Assembly (NCBI GenBank): GCA_002840985.1
Contig: PHDM01000030.1
Coordinates: 1-43,642, forward strand
Length of the DNA stretch: 43,642 nt
DNA from: Bacteroidetes bacterium HGW-Bacteroidetes-17
GTDB lineage: Bacteria > Bacteroidota > Bacteroidia > Bacteroidales > GCA-2711565
Direction of reading: 5' to 3'
Positions 1 through 9,369 of this stretch are shown here, piece after piece; within the stretch, counting starts at the first letter, position 1; every line of letters starts with the position of its first letter. The notes beneath the pieces are model-generated. The model was not told the DNA's origin. It did no database searches and saw nothing but the letters and a program-made list of their open reading frames with translations. A program made the translations under genes and the position numbers.

Positions 1-705
1 CATTCGGAAATCATCCAAGCGACCTATGACTTTTTAGGTGGAATCAACCCCCAAGGGATCTGTTTAGTTGAAGGATTAGGAACTTATAACTATCTTGAGT
101 ATCACACCCATGATCATGGTGCAAAAAATCTTACGGTGGTAAGTAATAACACCGGTAGTGGCCATGTGGGACTTGCGGCATTGATCGAAAACCGGCAAGT
201 CAAAAAAATGATTTGTTCATTTCCACGCACTTTAAATTCTACAGTTTTCCCTGAATTATATCACAATGGAGAAATAGAATTGGAACTTGTGCCACAAGGT
301 ACGCTGGCAGAACGAATCAGGGCCGGTGGAGCCGGAATTCCGGCATTTTATACCCCTGCTTCGGTAAATACACCACTTGCGGAAGGTAAGGAATCCCGTA
401 TATTCAACGGTGAAACTTATGTTATGGAATATGGCATCAGAGCTGATTTTTCGTTGGTAAAATGTAAAGCTGCCGACCGTTACGGAAATCTGATCTATAA
501 TAAAACTGCCCGAAATTTTGGTCCTATTATGTGCACGGCAGCCGAAGTCACCATTGTTCAGGCAAAAAAAATTGTCGAATTGGGCGACCTGGATCCTGAA
601 TGTGTCGTAACCCCGGGCGTTTTTGTAAAAAGAGTAGTTGAAGTAACAAACCCTGCTGAAGAATCCAAACTGGTTAAAGAAGATAGGAGGTATCCATGGC
701 AATAA
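1..705 (+). CDS. 3-oxoacid/3-oxoadipate CoA-transferase subunit A, 5'-truncated by window edge
   Basis: Frame 1 is open from base 1 to the stop at 705; the listed ORF starts at an internal GTG. SNNxGxGxxGLAxLI and GIPAFYTPA...GxxYVMEYGIRADFSLVKxxxADxxGNLIYNKTARNFGP are typical of CoA-transferase A subunits. Followed by subunit B. Confidence 0.9.
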   Translation, partial: HSEIIQATYDFLGGINPQGICLVEGLGTYNYLEYHTHDHGAKNLTVVSNNTGSGHVGLAALIENRQVKKMICSFPRTLNSTVFPELYHNGEIELELVPQGTLAERIRAGGAGIPAFYTPASVNTPLAEGKESRIFNGETYVMEYGIRADFSLVKCKAADRYGNLIYNKTARNFGPIMCTAAEVTIVQAKKIVELGDLDPECVVTPGVFVKRVVEVTNPAEESKLVKEDRRYPWQ

Positions 706-1358
706 ATGAAAATATTAATGGTTGGGACCGAAACCAAATGGCACAAAAAGTTGCATTGGACATTCCGGATGGATCCTATGTAAATCTTGGAATTGGGATT
801 CCTGAATTGGTTGCAGGTTTTGTTCCTGAAGGACGTGAGTTTATTTATCATACCGAGAATGGTTTGCTCGGAATGGGACCTGCTCCCGAAAAAGGCTATG
901 AAGATCTTGAATTAATTAATGCAGGAAAAAAACATGTTACGAGTATTCCAGGTGCATGCTATTTTCATCATGCAGATAGTTTTACCATGATACGCGGAGG
1001 CCATATTGATGTATGTGTGCTTGGTGCGATGCAGGTATCCGGAGATGGTGATTTGGCAAATTGGTCGACCGGCGAACCCGGAGCAATCCCTGCTGTTGGC
1101 GGAGCCATGGATCTGATAGCCGGAGTAAAAACGATTTTCGTGATTACCCAACATAATACAAAAACGGGTGAGCCTAAAATAGTGAATGAATGTACTTATC
1201 CACTCACCGGTAAAAAAGTTGTCGATACAATTTATACCGACCTCGCTATCATTGATGTTAAAAAGGAGGGCCTTTACGTGAGGGAGCTTGCACCCGGAGT
1301 AAGTTTTGAATATTTGCAGGAGAATACAGGAGCCAAACTACTTCAGTATTCTAAATAG
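696..1358 (+). CDS. 3-oxoacid/3-oxoadipate CoA-transferase subunit B
   Basis: VNLGIGIPELVA, ENGLLGMGPAP, INAGKKHVT, GGHIDVCVLGAMQVS and GDLANW are family B motifs resembling PcaJ. Overlaps subunit A. Strong AGGAGGT Shine-Dalgarno just upstream. Confidence 0.92.
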   Translation: MAINENINGWDRNQMAQKVALDIPDGSYVNLGIGIPELVAGFVPEGREFIYHTENGLLGMGPAPEKGYEDLELINAGKKHVTSIPGACYFHHADSFTMIRGGHIDVCVLGAMQVSGDGDLANWSTGEPGAIPAVGGAMDLIAGVKTIFVITQHNTKTGEPKIVNECTYPLTGKKVVDTIYTDLAIIDVKKEGLYVRELAPGVSFEYLQENTGAKLLQYSK

Positions 1359-1415
1359 TAAATTTGTGACATAGTTAATAATTAGTGAGGTTCCGGTTCT
1401 GCCGGAAATAAAAAT

Positions 1416-2768
1416 ATGGATACTCATATCCTTGACTCAAAAGAGCAAAGAAGAACAAGTGAAGAAATCTATCAGCAAGCTTGTAATGTACTTCCGGGGG
1501 GCGTAAGTCGAAATACGGTTTTTCGAAAACCCTATCCAAATTATGCTGCGACTGCCTCCGGGATTCATGTTACAGATATCGATGGTGTGCAACGGATTGA
1601 TTTTGCCAATAATATGGCATCGTTAATTCATGGCCATGCACATCCGGCAATTGTAAGTGCCGTTATCGAACAACTTTATAAAGGAACTGCTTACACTTTG
1701 GCTTCTGAAATTGAAGTCAAATATGCTCAATTATTATGTGACCGCTCGGTTGGATTTGAAAAAATCCGATTCGTAAATTCCGGTACCGAGGCAGTTATGA
1801 CGATGATTAAAGCTTCAAGAGCTTTTACCGGACGGCCAAAAATCGCTAAAGCCGAAGGGGCGTATCACGGCACCTATGATTTTGCTGAAATCAGCCAAAC
1901 TGCGAACCCTACAAATTGGGGAGATCTCGATCACCCAAATAGTGTTCCGCTTGCAAACGGAACGCCTCAGGGTGTTTTAAATGATGTAATTATTTTCCCG
2001 TACAACGATATTGAAAGAACCATTGCAATTTTAAATCAGCAGGCCGATCAGATTGCCTGTGTGTTGATCGATCCGGTACCTCACCGCATTGGTTTACTGC
2101 AGGGTACGAACGAATTTATTGAGGCACTTTATAAATGGACCCGTGAAAACGGTGCTTTATTGGTGTTTGATGAGGTCGTGACTTTCCGTGTGAATTATGG
2201 GGGTACTCAGGATAATTTTAAGGTCAAACCCGATCTTACGGCATTGGGTAAAATAATTGGTGGAGGATTTCCTGTGGGTGCACTTGCCGGTCGTTCAGAT
2301 GTGATGAAAGTTCTTGATCCCCGCGAAAGCAAACTTTTATTTCCTCATTCAGGCACTTTTTCAGCCAATCCAATAACAATGACTGCAGGTTATGCTGCCA
2401 TGAGTTTATTCGATAAGGAAGCAGTGCTAAAACTAAATGCTTTAACTCAAAAGGCGATTGATCAAATTCAGGAAGCCATTAAAATTGCAGATGTTCCGGT
2501 TTGTATTACCGGAGCCGGATCAATGTTCCGGATTCATCTTAAACCCAAAGCTCCAACAACTTACCGTGAGGCTTATCAAACAAAAGAAGAAACTGCTTTG
2601 GTGAACGAATTGCTAGATCATCTTTACTTCAAGGAAAACTTAATCATGATCAATACCTGTGCCTGCATGTTTTCGACTGTTCTGACACAACATGAGGTAA
2701 ATAAATTGGCCGAGGCTTTATTAAATGGATTCAGAATTATAAAGCCTAAACTTGAAAAATTATTTTAA
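1416..2768 (+). CDS. Class III PLP-dependent aminotransferase, GSAM-like / beta-amino acid aminotransferase-like
   Basis: VNSGTEAVMTMIKASRAFTGRPKIAKAEGAYHG, LLVFDEVVTFR and DLTALGKIIGGGFPVGALAGR (PLP lysine) are class III/GSAM-type motifs. Confidence 0.88.
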   Translation: MDTHILDSKEQRRTSEEIYQQACNVLPGGVSRNTVFRKPYPNYAATASGIHVTDIDGVQRIDFANNMASLIHGHAHPAIVSAVIEQLYKGTAYTLASEIEVKYAQLLCDRSVGFEKIRFVNSGTEAVMTMIKASRAFTGRPKIAKAEGAYHGTYDFAEISQTANPTNWGDLDHPNSVPLANGTPQGVLNDVIIFPYNDIERTIAILNQQADQIACVLIDPVPHRIGLLQGTNEFIEALYKWTRENGALLVFDEVVTFRVNYGGTQDNFKVKPDLTALGKIIGGGFPVGALAGRSDVMKVLDPRESKLLFPHSGTFSANPITMTAGYAAMSLFDKEAVLKLNALTQKAIDQIQEAIKIADVPVCITGAGSMFRIHLKPKAPTTYREAYQTKEETALVNELLDHLYFKENLIMINTCACMFSTVLTQHEVNKLAEALLNGFRIIKPKLEKLF

Positions 2769-2785
2769 ACCATAAAAACTAAGTT

Positions 2786-3988
2786 ATGACCGAAGTGTAT
2801 ATCTGTGACGCAATCAGAACTCCAGTAGGCCGATATGGCGGAGCTCTTTCATCTGTAAGGGCTGATGATCTTGCTGCAATTCCACTAAAAGCATTGATGG
2901 AAAGAAATCCAAATTTGGATTGGCTGGCTGTTGATGATGTAATTTTGGGATGTGCGAACCAGGCAGGCGAGGATAATAGGAATGTTGCACGGATGGCGCT
3001 TTTGTTGGCAGGGTATTCAGAAACCATTTCCGGAACAACAATGAATCGACTTTGTGGTTCTGGGATGGATGCCATTGGCACGGCTGCCAGAGCCATCAGA
3101 GCAGGAGAAGCGGAATTGATTATTGCAGGTGGAGTCGAAAGTATGTCGCGTGCCCCATTTGTAATGGGAAAAGCCGAAAGTGAATTCTCAAGGGAACAGA
3201 AATTTTATGATACTACCATGGGCTGGCGTTTCATTAACAAAGCCCTTGATAAAAAATATGGTACTGAATCTATGATTCATACCGCTGAAAACATTGCAAA
3301 AGATTTCAATATCAGTCGCGAAGATCAGGATAAATTTGCCCAATGGAGTCAGGAGAAAGCTGCAAAAGCACAAGCCGATGGGTCAATGGCCAGGGAAATC
3401 ATTTCCGTTATAATTCCTCAACGTAAGGGAGATCCAATTGTTGTAAGCAAAGATGAACATCCACGTTTATCAAGTTTGGAGAAGATGGCATCCTTGAAGC
3501 CTGTTCTGGGTCCCGACTGTGTTGTTACAGCCGGAAATGCTTCAGGGATTAACGATGGTGCGGCCGCATTAATTATTGCTTCCGAAAAAGCAGTAAATAA
3601 GTATAATTTAAAGCCGATTGCCAGAATTCTTGGAATGAAAACTGCCGGTGTTCTTCCCCGGATTATGGGAATGGGACCGGTTCCTGCTACCAACAAACTG
3701 TTAAAGCATCTTGGCTTAACCCTTAATGATATGGATCTTATTGAATTGAATGAAGCTTTCGCAGCACAGGCTTTAGCTTGCTGCCGCGAACTTGGTTTGG
3801 CTCACAATGACCCACGAATAAACCCACAAGGCGGGGCAATCGCGTTGGGACATCCTTTAGGAATGAGTGGTGCAAGGTTGATAACAACAGCCGTTTATCA
3901 GATGCAAAATTCAGATGCGAAAAAAGCACTTTGTACGATGTGTATTGGTGTTGGACAGGGTATAGCTGTAGTACTTGAGAAAGTATAG
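2786..3988 (+). CDS. Acetyl-CoA acyltransferase / 3-oxoadipyl-CoA-type thiolase
   Basis: RTPVGRYGGALSSVRADDLAA, NRLCGSGMDAIGTAARAIRAGEAELIIAGGVESMSRAPFVM, NEAFAAQAL, GGAIALGHPLGMSGAR and CIGVGQG are thiolase active-site motifs. Confidence 0.93.
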   Translation: MTEVYICDAIRTPVGRYGGALSSVRADDLAAIPLKALMERNPNLDWLAVDDVILGCANQAGEDNRNVARMALLLAGYSETISGTTMNRLCGSGMDAIGTAARAIRAGEAELIIAGGVESMSRAPFVMGKAESEFSREQKFYDTTMGWRFINKALDKKYGTESMIHTAENIAKDFNISREDQDKFAQWSQEKAAKAQADGSMAREIISVIIPQRKGDPIVVSKDEHPRLSSLEKMASLKPVLGPDCVVTAGNASGINDGAAALIIASEKAVNKYNLKPIARILGMKTAGVLPRIMGMGPVPATNKLLKHLGLTLNDMDLIELNEAFAAQALACCRELGLAHNDPRINPQGGAIALGHPLGMSGARLITTAVYQMQNSDAKKALCTMCIGVGQGIAVVLEKV

Positions 3989-4018
3989 TACAATCTGCAA
4001 AACAATAAAATTATTTAT

Positions 4019-4052
4019 AAAAAAAGCTGCCCTGATTTAGGCAGCTTTTTTG
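4019..4052 (+). terminator. Rho-independent terminator after the thiolase gene
   Basis: AGCTGCC-N8-GGCAGCT hairpin followed by TTTTTTT. Confidence 0.85.
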
Positions 4053-4106
4053 TTATACCAATTGTTAATTAAAATACGCCTTATGTACATTTTGATATTA
4101 CAATGG

Positions 4107-4184
4107 TTAATGCCGACGCTAGTTCAAAGTGGCTTTAAGAATAAAATGAATTAAAGGCGCATTTTGAACTGCATTCGGTATTAG
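4107..4184. repeat. Long imperfect intergenic inverted repeat (core), possible MITE remnant
   Basis: Left arm TTAATGCCGACGCTAGTTCAAAGTGGCTTTAA (4107-4138) against right arm TTAAAGGCGCATTTTGAACTGCATTCGGTATTAG (4151-4184); weaker symmetry extends outward. Confidence 0.5.
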
Positions 4185-4357
4185 TGGTACATTTTTTTTA
4201 TCATTAATGCGTAAACTCATTTTTATTAATCACAATTACAGCAATTGTTTAAACTGTTCTATTCTATAATTTTATTGTACCGAAATGAAACAACTTACAA
4301 TTGTAATACAGCCTTCATATATGTATAATAGGCAGATAAACAGACATATAAATCGAA

Positions 4358-4373
4358 TGGCACATGGTTTGCA
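4358..4373 (+). promoter_or_regulatory. Sigma-54 promoter upstream of the FtsX-type permease
   Basis: TGGCACATGGTTTGCA fits TGGCAC-N5-TTGCA with GG-N10-GC; about 43 nt before the ATG at 4417. Confidence 0.75.
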
Positions 4374-4416
4374 AAATGCTTAAATTACAAATTAGAAATC
4401 TTGAAAGAATATAGGA

Positions 4417-6819
4417 ATGTTTAAAAATTATTTAACCTCAGCTTTGCGAAATTTAATTAGAAATAAATCTTTTTCTATCATTAATATTTTAGGACTTACA
4501 ATCGGAATCACTACATGCATCATGATTTTTTTGTTTGTTTTTGATGAACTGCGGTATGGACAAGAACATCCTGAAAAAGAAAATATATACAGAATTTTAC
4601 GCGGAAGAGATGATTGGTCAGTTATCACACCAATGAAATTACTGCCTGTACTTATTGAAAATATCCCAGCTATTGAATCTACAGCGAGGTTAAAGAAAAT
4701 GAGCAGCGTTGTAACCTTTGAGAATGATTTTTATAATGAAAACGAAGTTTTATATGCTGATACCAACTTCCTGGAATTTTTCGATTGTGATTTATTAATT
4801 GGCGATAGAAAAACCGCTTTAAACAAACCTAATTCAATTATCCTTACAGAAGAAATGGTTCGCAAGTATTTTGGCAATCAAGATCCCATGGGAATGGTTC
4901 TAAAAATTGATAATGAAGTTCCGGTAATTGTAAGTGGGGTTTTGAAGGAAAGTCCAAAATTCAGGCCATTTGCGTTAGATTTTTTAATTAATATTGAAGT
5001 ACTTAGATATAACAATTCTGGCGCTTTTACCAATTGGGATAATAATTCTTTTCAATCATACGTGCGATTGAATGAAAAGGCTAATGCTGAGGTCGTGGCA
5101 GAATCGATTCCTGAATTTGTGGCAAAAGCACGTGGTTGGGATAAAATAGGATATGCAAGATATCGTCTGCAACCTTACACAAATATTCATTTGCATTCAA
5201 AAAATTTGGGTTGGGATAATTTTAGCAGAGGGGATGCGACTAACGTTTTTAGTTTTTTAGGCGTCGCCATTTTAGTTTTGGTATTGGCTTGTTTTAACTA
5301 TACAAACTTGTCGACTGCCCAAGCTGCAAGAAGGGCAAAAGAAATTGGTCTCCGTAAAACCGTTGGAGCTTCAAAGTGGCAATTGATCATTCAGTTCTTA
5401 TTTGAAGTTTTTATTTTAGTCTGTAGCTCGGTCATCTTTTCTTTAATCCTTGTTGAGATGTTAATGCCATGGTTTAATCAGTTAACAAATAAAACTTTAT
5501 CGCTTTACGCATTAAATCCAGTAGTTATAATACTTTCAATTATGCTTTTCATCAGTTTTGTTTCACTGATGGCAGGTTTTTATCCGGCTTTTGTATTGTC
5601 AGGTTACCAACCCATCAAAGTATTAAAAGGTAGTGGCTCAGCAGGACTCGAAGTTATGAAAGGTGGAGGTATTGCTATTCGTTTCCGACAAATAATGATT
5701 GTGTTTCAGCTTGCAAGTTCTGTAGCCTTAATTATAATAGCTGTCCTCATAAAAAATCAAATTGATTTTGCAGGGAATAAGGATTTAGGTATGCAGCCAA
5801 ACCAGCTACTTGTATTAAATAATATTCGGGCAGATGGAATGCAACAGCGTTATGATAATTTAAAAGCTGATTTGAGTCAATATCCTGAAATTATTAAAAT
5901 TAGTGGAGCATTCAATGTGCCTGGAGAGGATCTTAATAATTGGTGTACACTGCGATTACGAGCTGCTGATAATAAAAGTAATATTAGTAGTGCATATATG
6001 TTTATTGATGAAGGTTATTTTGATTTAATCGGTGCAAAGATCCTAAAAGGGAGGACATTCATGAGCAATAGTGCTTATGAAGATGTCAACTCGTGTATTA
6101 TCAATGAAACTACTGCCAGAATGTTGAATATTTATGATGATCCCATTGGACAGCAAGTATTTGGATTTTTTGATGATACAGTTCGAACGGTAGTTGGAAT
6201 GGTGAATGACATCCATTACAAATCACTACATGAAGGGGTTCCACCCGTGGTTTATAGGTCGGGCGATGAATATCCGCCTTATTTTTACCGGTTAGTAATG
6301 AGAATTGACAGTAAAAATATATCTAAAACCATTAGTCTAATTGAGGATGTTTGGGAAAAACATGAACCTAATTGGCCTGCTCAAATACGACTTATTGATA
6401 AGGAATTTGAAAATATGTATTTAACAGAAAAAAAAGTCTCGAAACTGATCAGTCTCTTTACATTGCTGGCTATTTCCATATCCTTACTTGGCTTATTTGG
6501 CTTAATCGCTTTTGTTGCCATATCGCGGAGAAAAGAAATAGGTATCCGTAAAACGCTTGGAGCTTCAATGTTAAACATTGTGATGACAATTGGTAAAGAA
6601 TTTATTTTTTTAACTATGGTTGCCAATTTAGTAGCTTGGCCGATTATTTATTTCATCTCTATCAGATGGTTGGACAATTTTACCGAAAGTGTATCTATAA
6701 ACTTCTTGTGGTATCCTTTGTCAGGTCTTATTGTGTTATGGATTGTTCTAATTATTGTAGTCTATCATTCAATTCATACAGCAAATCAGAATCCGGTTAT
6801 AGCCTTAAAGTATGAGTAA
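4417..6819 (+). CDS. ABC transporter permease, FtsX/MacB-like, two FtsX domains
   Basis: N-terminal TM segment, MacB-like core regions, EIGLRKTVGAS and EIGIRKTLGAS FtsX motifs, C-terminal NPVIALKYE. Confidence 0.93.
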   Translation: MFKNYLTSALRNLIRNKSFSIINILGLTIGITTCIMIFLFVFDELRYGQEHPEKENIYRILRGRDDWSVITPMKLLPVLIENIPAIESTARLKKMSSVVTFENDFYNENEVLYADTNFLEFFDCDLLIGDRKTALNKPNSIILTEEMVRKYFGNQDPMGMVLKIDNEVPVIVSGVLKESPKFRPFALDFLINIEVLRYNNSGAFTNWDNNSFQSYVRLNEKANAEVVAESIPEFVAKARGWDKIGYARYRLQPYTNIHLHSKNLGWDNFSRGDATNVFSFLGVAILVLVLACFNYTNLSTAQAARRAKEIGLRKTVGASKWQLIIQFLFEVFILVCSSVIFSLILVEMLMPWFNQLTNKTLSLYALNPVVIILSIMLFISFVSLMAGFYPAFVLSGYQPIKVLKGSGSAGLEVMKGGGIAIRFRQIMIVFQLASSVALIIIAVLIKNQIDFAGNKDLGMQPNQLLVLNNIRADGMQQRYDNLKADLSQYPEIIKISGAFNVPGEDLNNWCTLRLRAADNKSNISSAYMFIDEGYFDLIGAKILKGRTFMSNSAYEDVNSCIINETTARMLNIYDDPIGQQVFGFFDDTVRTVVGMVNDIHYKSLHEGVPPVVYRSGDEYPPYFYRLVMRIDSKNISKTISLIEDVWEKHEPNWPAQIRLIDKEFENMYLTEKKVSKLISLFTLLAISISLLGLFGLIAFVAISRRKEIGIRKTLGASMLNIVMTIGKEFIFLTMVANLVAWPIIYFISIRWLDNFTESVSINFLWYPLSGLIVLWIVLIIVVYHSIHTANQNPVIALKYE

Positions 6820-6845
6820 TAATTGCTCATAATTCAAAGAAAAGA

Positions 6846-6882
6846 AAAACGCAGCTTTCCGATACGAAAAGCTGCGTTTTTT
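6846..6882. terminator. Bidirectional terminator between convergent permease and S9 peptidase genes
   Basis: AAACGCAGCTTTccgatacgAAAAGCTGCGTTTTTT hairpin with A and T tracts on either side. Confidence 0.85.
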
Positions 6883-6900
6883 AATCTGAGAATTTAAATG

Positions 6901-9348
6901 TTATTTTTTATTCTTCACATATTTCATTAACCATTGATCGGATTCCCATAAAACATGCAAAATGGATTCGTAAGCTGCATATCCATGACTTTCGGCCGGT
7001 AACATCACCAAACGAACGGTTGCACCGTGGCCCTTCAATGCATTGTAATAACGCTCACTTTGTAAAGGGAACGTACCTGAATTATTATCAGCCAAACCAT
7101 GGGTCATTAATAGCGGTGTTTTCATTTTATCGGCATGCATAAATGGTGCCATTTGGTTATAAACATCGGGTGCTTCCCAGTATGTTCTTTCTTCCGATTG
7201 GAAGCCAAATGGGGTTAAAGTCCTGTTGTATGCTCCACTACGAGCAAGCCCGGCAGCAAACAAATTGGAATGGGTCAATAAATTGGCGGTCATAAATGCG
7301 CCATAACTGTGACCTCCAACTGCAACACGCTTTCGATCAACAATGCCCATTTCGTCAAGTGCATCAATGGCAGCTTTTGCATTTGCAACTAATTGAGGGA
7401 TAAATAAATCGTTTGGCTCAGTGTCACCTTCGCCGATAATTGGAAATTCTGCATTTTCGAGAATTGCGAAACCTCTTTTAACCCAAAAAATTGGCGATCC
7501 GTAACTGATTCGTGTAAAACGATGTGGAGAGGTACGAACCTGACCTGCCGTTTTTGGATCTTTGTATTCACGTGGATAGGCCCACATCAGCATTGGTAAT
7601 CGCCCATCTTTTGCTTTATCATATCCTGCCGGTAAATACATTGTAGCAGTTAAATCTACACCGTCATCACGTTTGTATTTGATGAATTCTTTGGTTACGC
7701 CTTCCAGTGCTTTATATGGATTTGGGAAAAAAGTTATTTGTTTGGGAGCCTCTTTTTTCTTGAAGTTGCGCAGGTAGTAATTTGCATTTTCGGATGCAGA
7801 TTCAATACTGGTAATCATTACTCCTTTCTTTAAATCAATAAAAAACAAATTGCCTCTGAAACCAATACTCTCATAAGTGCTGATTCCGTCGGCACGCCAA
7901 ATTTCTTTGGTGGTTTTTTTTGTCAAATCATATTGATTCAGGAAGGGTCGGTTTCCTTCCGGAGAATATCCTTCACCGCTTAAATAGAGATATCGGTCTT
8001 TTTCGACAAGCAATACATTTCTTCCGAATTGATTTTCAACTGTTACAAAGCTTCCGGGATCCTGATAAATATCTTCAGAATTAAGGTTAAATAATATTTC
8101 GGGTTTAATGTTATCAATAGAGGGATTGATTTTATATACCAGTGATTCACGAGTACTCCTCCAATTATCGTACGCAATGGCAATTTTATCATTTCCCCAG
8201 GTCATGCCTCTGAATCGGTTTTTAACCGAAACAATATGGGTTTTATTATTCAGATCGAAAGGATAATCGGTTGTATAAACCGCGTCACGAAATTCTGCTT
8301 CTGTTTTGGGGTTCCCTCCATCCAGTGCTTCAATCCAATAGATCGAGGCTGGCTTATCAGATCTCCAACTTACCCTTCGTGGACCTTTCTCCACTGCATC
8401 AAAACCACTTGGGACTTCTTCTAGGAGAGGAATTTCCTGTATTACCCTGATAAATTTACCATCTTTATCCAGCAAACTTAATACTGTAGGGAACTGGTTA
8501 AAAGGAACTAAATAAGAATAGGGTTTCTTGATGGTTTCTGTAATAATATATTCACTATTTGGAGAAACAGAAAATCCACTATAGATATTTGACTCGGTTA
8601 AATTTATTGAATTACCTTCCAAATCTACTCTTACCAATAAGGAACTTGCAAAATAATCAAAATTGGCTTCATCGGCTTTGTTTTTAAGCAAATCCTGATA
8701 GGTTCTTGAAGGAGCTGTTTTTCCTAAGTTTTCCTGAACAACCGGTCCGGTAGGGGTTTCATCAGCTTCTGTCAGACTTCCACGATCGGGATTGATAAAA
8801 CTGCAAATGAAAGACTGTCCGTCAGCTGCCCAATTATAGCTGCCACCAAATACACCATTTAACACTGCTTTGGTTAACTTTTTGGCTTCTTTTGATTGAA
8901 CATCAAAATACCACAATTCAATACCTTTATTTGTGGTATTTGTGAAAGCTACTTTTTGGTAATCAGGTGACCATGATACATCACTTATGTTAGCTTTTTC
9001 CGGCAAGCCTGTTACCTGAAATTCTTCACCACTTGCAACATTTTTGATGGTGATATTTGTGTTGAAATTTGTTCGGCTGCCACCATTGGTTTTAGGATTG
9101 ATACGCAAACCGGCAAGCTTATACTCTAAAGCCGATACTTCGTCTATCGATTTAAAGGGAACATTTTCGAGCAGGATCATCCATACACCATTGTTATCTA
9201 ATCGAACAGATGGGGTTAATGGGCTGTTTATTAACTCCAGTATTTCTTTTGGTGGAGTTTGATATTTAAGGTCAACTTGGGCAATGCTTTGAAAGCTAAT
9301 AAGCAAAAATAAACCCATTAATAATTTAAAAATAAATTGTTTTTTCAT
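6901..9348 (-). CDS. S9 family serine peptidase (prolyl oligopeptidase type), secreted
   Basis: Signal peptide MKKQFIFKLLMGLFLLISFQSIAQ; beta-propeller; GGHSYGAF nucleophile elbow; HGLADNN and ESHGY for Asp and His. Confidence 0.93.
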   Translation of the reverse strand: MKKQFIFKLLMGLFLLISFQSIAQVDLKYQTPPKEILELINSPLTPSVRLDNNGVWMILLENVPFKSIDEVSALEYKLAGLRINPKTNGGSRTNFNTNITIKNVASGEEFQVTGLPEKANISDVSWSPDYQKVAFTNTTNKGIELWYFDVQSKEAKKLTKAVLNGVFGGSYNWAADGQSFICSFINPDRGSLTEADETPTGPVVQENLGKTAPSRTYQDLLKNKADEANFDYFASSLLVRVDLEGNSINLTESNIYSGFSVSPNSEYIITETIKKPYSYLVPFNQFPTVLSLLDKDGKFIRVIQEIPLLEEVPSGFDAVEKGPRRVSWRSDKPASIYWIEALDGGNPKTEAEFRDAVYTTDYPFDLNNKTHIVSVKNRFRGMTWGNDKIAIAYDNWRSTRESLVYKINPSIDNIKPEILFNLNSEDIYQDPGSFVTVENQFGRNVLLVEKDRYLYLSGEGYSPEGNRPFLNQYDLTKKTTKEIWRADGISTYESIGFRGNLFFIDLKKGVMITSIESASENANYYLRNFKKKEAPKQITFFPNPYKALEGVTKEFIKYKRDDGVDLTATMYLPAGYDKAKDGRLPMLMWAYPREYKDPKTAGQVRTSPHRFTRISYGSPIFWVKRGFAILENAEFPIIGEGDTEPNDLFIPQLVANAKAAIDALDEMGIVDRKRVAVGGHSYGAFMTANLLTHSNLFAAGLARSGAYNRTLTPFGFQSEERTYWEAPDVYNQMAPFMHADKMKTPLLMTHGLADNNSGTFPLQSERYYNALKGHGATVRLVMLPAESHGYAAYESILHVLWESDQWLMKYVKNKK

Positions 9349-9369
9349 GTGTTGGAATGTTTAGTTGGA

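Noticed and set aside
256-702. 148-aa minus-strand ORF opposite CoA-transferase A
   Set aside because: Shadow of a conserved coding region; no recognisable domain.
4417-6819. Three large FtsX permeases considered as a tandem-duplication mobile element
   Set aside because: No transposase, terminal repeats or target duplications; consistent with an expanded Bacteroidota permease family.
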